Shown here: positions 1 through 4,377 of the stretch, one piece after another
Layout of the letters: each line of letters opens with the position of its first letter
Numbering within the stretch: position 1 is the stretch's first letter
Source: an uncultured Bacilli bacterium
Lineage (GTDB): Bacteria > Bacillota_I > Bacilli_A > RF39 > UBA660
Length of the DNA: 5,835 bases
Assembly (NCBI GenBank): GCA_934097255.1
Contig: CAKONT010000060.1
Span: 1 to 5,835, forward strand
Reading direction: 5' to 3'
Program-made: the position numbers and the translations under genes
The notes under the pieces: model-generated
What the model was told of the DNA's origin: nothing
The model's input: the letters and a program-made list of their open reading frames with translations, nothing else
The model's database searches: none

Positions 1-564
1 ATTATGGTAATATCTTCTTATATTGAAGCTATTAACGATGAAGTAGTAGAAAAAGATGAAGCATTGAAAGTAATAAAAGAAGAAACGTCTATTTTAAATG
101 ATAAGGTATCGTCGATACTTACTTTAAATAAAATAAATTATTTAAAGGATCAAACTGATAAAGAAATAGTTGATGTTTATATAAAAGAAATAGTTGATGA
201 AATAATTAGTAAATTAAAAATAGTTAGAAGTGATGTCATATTTGATATACATATAAAAAAAAGTACTCATTATAGAGGAACTATAAATGATTGGTATGTA
301 ATATTAAATAATATTTTAAGTAATTTTATTAGATATGCCAAAACAAAAATTACAGTTATTGCTAAAAACGATTGTATGATCTTATCAAATGATGGTGAAA
401 AAATAGAAGATGAACTTCTTCCTATCCTATTTGAACCATATAAATTAGGCAAGAAAGGAAAAACAGGTTTAGGTCTTGCTATAACAAAAGATTTATTAAA
501 TTTATTCGGTTACACAATAACTGCTAAAAATACTAAAACAGGTGTTAGGTTTGAAATAAGATAA
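1..564 (+). CDS. Sensor histidine kinase, C-terminal part (5' truncated by window edge)
   Basis: This is the kinase core of a membrane two-component sensor, which would autophosphorylate on histidine and pass the phosphate to a response regulator. The frame is open from base 1, and the ATG at base 4 is almost certainly internal. The first residues (IMVISSYIEAI) match what normally follows the H-box (HELKTP or similar), so the phospho-histidine should lie about six codons upstream of the window. About 45 residues of the dimerisation helix hairpin remain, ending near KINYL. The HATPase_c domain follows: N-box NNILSNFIRYA (around residues 103-113), a divergent G1 box (NDGEKI in place of DxGxG), F-box LFEPY (143-147) and G2 box GKTGLGLAI (153-161). 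Sensor and transmembrane parts are not visible, so the stimulus is unknown. A cognate regulator gene may lie upstream. The stop codon sits inside a terminator hairpin. The family call is very secure; the subfamily, perhaps VanS-like, is a guess. Confidence 0.93.
   Translation: MMVISSYIEAINDEVVEKDEALKVIKEETSILNDKVSSILTLNKINYLKDQTDKEIVDVYIKEIVDEIISKLKIVRSDVIFDIHIKKSTHYRGTINDWYVILNNILSNFIRYAKTKITVIAKNDCMILSNDGEKIEDELLPILFEPYKLGKKGKTGLGLAITKDLLNLFGYTITAKNTKTGVRFEIR
160..207 (+). repeat. In-frame 24-base tandem repeat in the kinase gene
   Basis: A 16-base perfect direct repeat, AAAGAAATAGTTGATG, occurs at 160-175 and 184-199. The 24-base offset is exactly eight codons. The two units encode KEIVDVYI and KEIVDEII, in the linker between the dimerisation helices and the ATPase domain. 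It could be a small in-frame duplication or convergence in a helix-forming, AT-rich stretch. Confidence 0.5.
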
Positions 565-588
565 ACTTATGTTTATCTTATTTTTTTT
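554..588 (+). terminator. Rho-independent terminator of the histidine kinase gene
   Basis: A perfect 13-base-pair stem (554-566 with 571-583) encloses a TTAT loop, and a run of eight T starts within the 3' arm (581-588). The kinase stop codon TAA (562-564) lies in the 5' arm, so the gene's last codons form part of the terminator. The stem is AT-rich with only two G-C pairs, but its length and T-tract make it convincing. Confidence 0.85.
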
Positions 589-589
589 C

Positions 590-618
590 TTGATAAATTA
601 TTGTTTGGACCATATAAT
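590..618 (+). promoter_or_regulatory. Sigma-A-type promoter of the metallophosphoesterase gene
   Basis: TTGATA (590-595) and TATAAT (613-618) are separated by exactly 17 bases, so the -10 is a perfect match and the -35 is near consensus. The expected transcription start near 625 leaves a leader of only about 17 bases before the ATG at 642. The purine stretch AAAGGA (625-630) would then lie at the extreme 5' end of the message. The promoter directly follows the kinase terminator. Confidence 0.75.
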
Positions 619-641
619 TTAAGTAAAGGATTTGGTTGTTG

Positions 642-1565
642 ATGAATGATAATTGTTTGTTAGTTTTAAAGCGTATTAATGAAGGAAAAACTTTTAAGGA
701 GATAATGAATGAAGATCATTTAAATAATTTAGAACTTCTCTCTAGTATAAAAAAGTTATTAAAAACAGGTTATAATTTTAAAAAGTATTATTTTTATGAC
801 GGTAATATTTTTTTTGTCCCTAGTAAGAAAGATCTTTATCTAGTAAATAATACATTAGATATGGTATATCCTTCACAAGAAAAAGAGTTAAGGTTTGTTT
901 TTACATCTGATTATCACGTTGGTAATATAGATGATAGACTAGATTTAGTTAATGAAGTTTATAGATATTGTTTTCAAAATAATATTAATAATGTGATAAA
1001 TACGGGAGATATGATCGAAAATATATACGTTTTTCGTGATAGAAGAATTGATAGTGTTAATAAACAAATAGAAGAGGTTATAAAAAATCATCCTAAAGAT
1101 CGTCGAATTAATAATTTTGTGTTATATGGAAACCACGATTATTATTCATTTACAACAGATAAAATAAATGTTGGAAAAGAAATAGAAAATGAAAGATATG
1201 ATATTGTTTTTTTAGGATATGGAAGATCATTTTTTAAAATAGGAAAAGATTATATTAGTTTAGAACATAATATTCCAAATAATACTAGACCATATCTTAA
1301 AGATTTTTCTAATATAGTTTTTAAAGGACATAGTCATCGTTATAAACTTAATATAGATACAAAAAAAACAGTATTTGTCCCATCTCTTAGTGATTCTTTT
1401 CCAACTAATTATGGAATTAAACCTTTAAAAGGTTTTTTAGATGTTACCTTTTTTCTTAATAATAATGGTCTTATTAAAGAAATGAAAATAAAACAAATTT
1501 CAATTACAAGTAGCATTGATTTAGTAAGTGAAGCTGATGTAGTTATTAATAGAAAAAGAAAATAA
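642..1565 (+). CDS. Calcineurin-like metallophosphoesterase with winged-helix-like N-terminus
   Basis: This is a predicted cytoplasmic metal-dependent phosphoesterase (dinuclear Mn/Fe-type site); the substrate cannot be read from the sequence. Counting from the ATG at 642 (307 aa), the motif set is complete: DYH (D90, H92), GD (D123), GNHD (163-166), a lone His (H209, LEHN) and GHSH (229-232). Residues 1 to about 65 are helical (KTFKEIMNE, LELLSSIKKLLKTGYNF) and end in a beta-wing-like stretch (KYYFYDGNIFFV), suggesting a small winged-helix domain that might bind nucleic acid. The tail ends in basic RKRK. There is no signal peptide or membrane segment. Start choice: ATG 642 lies 11 bases after AAAGGA. 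TTG codons at 636 and 639 are in frame and better spaced, but ATG is the stronger codon and the promoter leaves a short leader. The gene stands alone behind its own promoter. The superfamily is certain; the role is unknown. Confidence 0.93.
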   Translation: MNDNCLLVLKRINEGKTFKEIMNEDHLNNLELLSSIKKLLKTGYNFKKYYFYDGNIFFVPSKKDLYLVNNTLDMVYPSQEKELRFVFTSDYHVGNIDDRLDLVNEVYRYCFQNNINNVINTGDMIENIYVFRDRRIDSVNKQIEEVIKNHPKDRRINNFVLYGNHDYYSFTTDKINVGKEIENERYDIVFLGYGRSFFKIGKDYISLEHNIPNNTRPYLKDFSNIVFKGHSHRYKLNIDTKKTVFVPSLSDSFPTNYGIKPLKGFLDVTFFLNNNGLIKEMKIKQISITSSIDLVSEADVVINRKRK

Positions 1566-1566
1566 G

Positions 1567-1595
1567 TTTTGTTTTTATAATTTTTATGTTAGAAT
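1567..1595 (+). promoter_or_regulatory. Possible extended -10 promoter for the ABC-F operon
   Basis: TGTTAGAAT (1587-1595) fits the extended -10 form TG-n-TANAAT, preceded by a weak T-rich -35-like element near 1567-1573. A TATAAT also occurs at 1576-1581, but without a recognisable -35 at the right distance. The extended -10 would start transcription near 1602, just ahead of the ribosome site. Read-through from the upstream gene is the alternative, since no good terminator is seen between them. Confidence 0.4.
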
Positions 1596-1604
1596 AAGTT
1601 AGAT

Positions 1605-1613
1605 AAGAGGTGA
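1605..1613 (+). promoter_or_regulatory. Strong ribosome binding site of the ABC-F gene
   Basis: AAGAGGTGA closely matches the AAGGAGGTGA complement of the 16S rRNA 3' end and lies seven bases before ATG 1621. This fixes the start of the ABC-F protein. Confidence 0.85.
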
Positions 1614-1620
1614 TTTTTGC

Positions 1621-3216
1621 ATGTTAAAAGTAAATGATTTAAGTATGAGTTTTAATGGGAAACCTTTATTTTCTTCTGTTAACTTAGAATTTAAAAACGA
1701 TAATTGTTACGGTATTATAGGTGCAAACGGTGCGGGAAAAAGTACTTTTTTAAAGATAATAAGTAAAGAAATAGAACCTTCTAAAGGAGAAGTTATAATA
1801 GGAAAAAATGAGAGAATATCTGTTTTAAAACAAGATCACAATGAATTTAATGATTTTACTGTTTTAGATACAGTTATTATGGGAGATTCAGTTCTTTATA
1901 ATATTATGGAAGAAAAAGAAGCCATTTATATGAAAGATAATTTCACAGATGAAGATGGTATTAGAGCAGGTTATTTAGAAGAAGAATTCGAGAGATTAAA
2001 TGGTTGGCAAGCAGAGTCATCAGCTGGAATGCTCCTTTCTGGTCTTGGAGTTGATGTTAATTTATTTTCTTCAAAAATGGGAGAGTTAAAAGATAGTATT
2101 AAAGTAAAAGTTTTACTTGCTAGAGCGTTATTTGGCGATCCTGATATATTACTTTTAGATGAACCAACAAATGGATTAGACATTAAAAGTAAAATGTGGC
2201 TTGAAGAATTTATTATTAATTTTAAAAATACTGTTTTAGTAGTATCTCATGATAGACATTTTTTAAACAAAGTATGTACGTACATGGTAGATATAGATTA
2301 TGGCAAAATAAGTTTATTTGTTGGTAATTATGATTTTTGGTATCAAACAAATCAAATCCTACAACAACAAAAACGTCAAGCTAATAAGAAAAAAGAAGAT
2401 AAAATAAAAGAGTTAGAAGATTTTATTAGAAGATTTAGTGCTAATGCTTCTAAATCTAAACAAGCAACTTCAAGAAAAAAATCTTTAGAAAAAATAAAGT
2501 TAGAAGAAATTGTTCCATCTTCTAGAAAATATCCTTATATTAATTTTGAATTTGATAAAACTTTAGGAAAAGAAGTAATTGTTTTAGAAAATGTATCTTA
2601 TAAAGTAGATGATAAATATATTTTAAAAGATATTAATTTAACAGTTAAACCTACTGATAAAATAGCATTAATTGGTAATAATGAAATAGCAAAAACAGCT
2701 CTTTTAAATATTATATCTTCAAAAATCAAACCAACAAGTGGTATAATTAGATATGGTATGACAGTTTCTTTATCTTATTATGAAAAAGATCATGATGAAT
2801 ATTTCCAAAATGATGTTTGTTTAATTGATTGGCTTAGTAATTATTCAAGTATAAAAGATGATACTTTTGTAAGAGGATTTTTAGGAAGAATGTTATTCAC
2901 AGGAGAAGATTCTTTGAAAAAAGTTAAAGTATTATCCGGTGGAGAAAAGGTAAGATGTATGTTTGCTAAATTAATGCTTGAAAAAGGAAATGTATTATTA
3001 CTTGATGAACCTACTAATCATTTAGATATGGAAAGTATAACATCTTTAAACGAAGGATTAATTAGATTTAAGGGAGCGTTTATTATTTCAACATTTGATG
3101 AGGAGATAATTACAACTTCATGTAATAGATTAATTGAAATAAAAAAAGATGGTACAAAGCTTGATAAAGAAATGCCATACGAAGAATATTTAGAAAAATA
3201 TGGATTGGAGGAATAA
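1621..3216 (+). CDS. ABC-F family ATPase, YbiT/YkpA type, with an asymmetric second ATP site
   Basis: This is a soluble protein with two ATPase domains (531 aa, usual YbiT/YkpA length) and no membrane segments. ABC-F proteins generally act on the ribosome, often at the E site; the exact YbiT-type role is not settled. NBD1 has Walker A GANGAGKS (34-41), Q71, Walker B plus EPTNGLD (176-187) and H-loop SHDRH (H210). The charged linker (about 240-300) carries the YbiT-like stretch RFSANASKSKQATSRKK (271-287). NBD2 has signature LSGGE (438-442) and Walker B with EPTNHLD (458-469). Several elements are altered: the NBD1 signature reads LKDS (156-159) instead of LSGG-like, NBD2 Walker A reads GNNEIAKT (352-359), K389 occupies the usual NBD2 Q-loop position, and the NBD2 H-loop His is F492 (STFD). 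The intact motifs pair into one ATP site and the altered ones into the other. The next gene starts 3 bases downstream, so the two are surely co-transcribed. The family call is very secure; it does not resemble the antibiotic-resistance ABC-F branch closely. Confidence 0.95.
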   Translation: MLKVNDLSMSFNGKPLFSSVNLEFKNDNCYGIIGANGAGKSTFLKIISKEIEPSKGEVIIGKNERISVLKQDHNEFNDFTVLDTVIMGDSVLYNIMEEKEAIYMKDNFTDEDGIRAGYLEEEFERLNGWQAESSAGMLLSGLGVDVNLFSSKMGELKDSIKVKVLLARALFGDPDILLLDEPTNGLDIKSKMWLEEFIINFKNTVLVVSHDRHFLNKVCTYMVDIDYGKISLFVGNYDFWYQTNQILQQQKRQANKKKEDKIKELEDFIRRFSANASKSKQATSRKKSLEKIKLEEIVPSSRKYPYINFEFDKTLGKEVIVLENVSYKVDDKYILKDINLTVKPTDKIALIGNNEIAKTALLNIISSKIKPTSGIIRYGMTVSLSYYEKDHDEYFQNDVCLIDWLSNYSSIKDDTFVRGFLGRMLFTGEDSLKKVKVLSGGEKVRCMFAKLMLEKGNVLLLDEPTNHLDMESITSLNEGLIRFKGAFIISTFDEEIITTSCNRLIEIKKDGTKLDKEMPYEEYLEKYGLEE

Positions 3217-3222
3217 AAATTG
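3207..3222 (+). promoter_or_regulatory. Ribosome binding site fixing a TTG start
   Basis: GGAGGA (3207-3212) sits inside the last codons of the ABC-F gene, seven bases before TTG 3220. The near-perfect spacing, and the lysine-rich signal peptide encoded from this TTG, support it over the ATG at 3244, which would remove the basic N-region. Confidence 0.8.
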
Positions 3223-4299
3223 AAAAAAAATATTTTGAAAGTAATGTTGTTATTAGCATTTTTAATGCCTTTTTATTCAGTTTATGCAAAGGATTTATTT
3301 GTTTCTTCAGATAATGTCTACGAAACAGATACATTTGATGGCACTGCATTTATTGCTGGAGATAAGGTAAGCGTTAATTCAATTGTTAATGGAATAGCAT
3401 TTGTTGCTGGATCTAATGTGTCTGTTAATGGTAGTTTTGAATATGGATTTATTGCAGGAAATAGTGTTAATATTGGAGGAAAAATTAATAACGATTTATT
3501 TGCGGCAGGCAATACTATTATTCTAACAAATAATAATATAACAAGAGATGCTTATATTGCAGGAAATACTATTGATGTTAATGCAACAGTTGGTAGAAAT
3601 CTTTCTCTTTCAGCATCAAAAGTTTCATTAAATAGTGGAACGCTTATAAATGGTAATTTAAATATTTCTGCAAATGAAATAAGTATTTCAAAAGATGTAA
3701 TAGTTAAGGGAACATTTAAATATAATGAAAATGCTAAAATAACAGGAATTGAGAATATTAATGCTAGTTCAATAGAAAAAGAAAATGAATCGATAATAAA
3801 AATAAAATCAAATAAAGAAATAATCGTAGATAATATTATAAGTATTGTTGGAAAAATAGTTATCGGTGTTATATCACTTGCATTATTTAAAACTTTTTAT
3901 GAAAAAGTTTTAAATAGAAAATATACATTTAAAGATAGTGCAAAATTATTTGGTATAGGTTTTCTATATTTAATTGGTATTCCAATTGTTTTAATACTTG
4001 CAGCAATAACTTTATTATTATTACCATTTAGTATAGTATTTTTAATGTTCTATATTCTTATGATATATTTTTCAACTATTGTTGTTTCTTATATAATGTT
4101 TAAATATATATATAAAACTATTATGAATAAAGAAATTAATAACTATCTAGCTATGATTTTTGGAATAATACTTGTAGAAGTTATTGGATATATTCCATTT
4201 ATTGGTTCTTTAGTACATTTTATTATTTTATGTTTTGGTCTTTCTCTTATAGCAGAAATATTATTTAAGAAAAATAATGAAAAGAAAGTTATTGAATGA
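3220..4299 (+). CDS. Exported bactofilin-like beta-repeat protein with C-terminal multi-pass membrane domain
   Basis: This 359-aa envelope protein of unknown function has three parts. A signal peptide (MKKN, hydrophobic core about 6-18, likely cleavage after VYA at 23) comes first. Residues about 42-164 form about seven repeats of 17-19 residues with the pattern hydrophobic-F-(I/V)-A-G-(N/D/S)-x-V-x-V-N, as in TAFIAGDKVSVN, IAFVAGSNVSVN and DAYIAGNTIDVN. Such short periodic beta-strands predict a right-handed beta-solenoid like that of bactofilins. After a charged linker (about 170-200), residues about 203-348 contain roughly five membrane helices, with a KKNNEKK tail. The layout resembles polymer-forming (bactofilin-like) membrane proteins annotated in Firmicutes. 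With a cleaved signal the solenoid would face outward, unlike classical cytoplasmic bactofilins. It is translated from TTG, 3 bases after the ABC-F stop. The stop is TGA followed at once by in-frame TAA. No tryptophan is encoded. The architecture call is secure; the function is not known. Confidence 0.87.
   Translation: MKKNILKVMLLLAFLMPFYSVYAKDLFVSSDNVYETDTFDGTAFIAGDKVSVNSIVNGIAFVAGSNVSVNGSFEYGFIAGNSVNIGGKINNDLFAAGNTIILTNNNITRDAYIAGNTIDVNATVGRNLSLSASKVSLNSGTLINGNLNISANEISISKDVIVKGTFKYNENAKITGIENINASSIEKENESIIKIKSNKEIIVDNIISIVGKIVIGVISLALFKTFYEKVLNRKYTFKDSAKLFGIGFLYLIGIPIVLILAAITLLLLPFSIVFLMFYILMIYFSTIVVSYIMFKYIYKTIMNKEINNYLAMIFGIILVEVIGYIPFIGSLVHFIILCFGLSLIAEILFKKNNEKKVIE
3343..3711 (+). repeat. 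Region encoding about seven degenerate 17-19-residue beta-solenoid repeats
   Basis: Units begin near protein residues 42, 59, 76, 92, 110, 127 and 146. The first five share the core (F/Y)(I/V/A)AG followed by alternating hydrophobic and polar residues; the last two are more diverged (LSLSASKVSL, LNISANEISI). The repeat is at the protein level; the DNA is only loosely repeated (variants of gcaggaaatact), so it is old rather than a recent duplication. Confidence 0.8.
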
Positions 4300-4313
4300 T
4301 AATTTTCTTTTTT
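4280..4313 (+). terminator. Probable weak terminator after the ABC-F operon
   Basis: An AT-rich stem pairs 4280-4292 with 4299-4311 (one G-C and one G-U pair) around a TGAATG loop, with T-rich sequence through 4313. The TGA stop (4297-4299) lies at the loop and the start of the 3' arm, echoing the kinase terminator that also overlaps its gene's end. Stability is modest, so read-through into the phosphoketolase gene is possible. Confidence 0.5.
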
Positions 4314-4315
4314 AA

Positions 4316-4344
4316 TTGAATTAAATCTTTTTTTCTTTTATAAT
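4316..4344 (+). promoter_or_regulatory. Sigma-A-type promoter of the phosphoketolase gene
   Basis: TTGAAT (4316-4321) and TATAAT (4339-4344) are separated by 17 bases. Transcription would start near 4351, giving a leader of about 27 bases. A 13-base AT-only palindrome, TTAATTGAATTAA (4312-4324), covers the -35 element and could be an operator or chance. The promoter begins right where the preceding terminator ends. Confidence 0.7.
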
Positions 4345-4377
4345 GATATTAATAAAGATAGGAAGATGATTAGATTT

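Noticed and set aside
4..6. ATG near the window start as the true start of the kinase.
   Set aside because: The residues after it match the segment just behind the H-box, the frame stays open upstream to base 1, and no ribosome site is visible; the gene is cut by the window edge.
594..621. Inverted repeat TAAATTA/TAATTTA flanking the promoter spacer.
   Set aside because: Seven AT-only bases per arm overlapping promoter hexamers; expected by chance at this composition.
1551..1576. A-rich then T-rich arms at the end of the metallophosphoesterase gene, resembling a terminator.
   Set aside because: The arms pair only through A-T with an internal G-G mismatch and no GC core; too weak to call.
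1971..2183. Minus-strand open frame opposite the ABC-F gene.
   Set aside because: It mirrors conserved Walker B and signature-region codons, has no recognisable domain and is a shadow of the real gene.
2274..2285. Perfect 12-base palindrome ATGTACGTACAT.
   Set aside because: It lies inside a conserved part of the ABC-F coding sequence (VCTYM), has no flanking regulatory context and is easily chance.
3110..3512. Minus-strand open frames opposite the ABC-F end and the beta-repeat gene.
   Set aside because: Their apparent repeats or hydrophobicity are reflections of the plus-strand repeat and signal-peptide codons.
4297..4302. TGA followed directly by TAA at the end of the beta-repeat gene, raising the question of TGA read as tryptophan as in mycoplasmas.
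   Set aside because: All seven tryptophans seen in the window are TGG and no TGA lies inside any frame, so reassignment is not supported. The double stop is simply noted.
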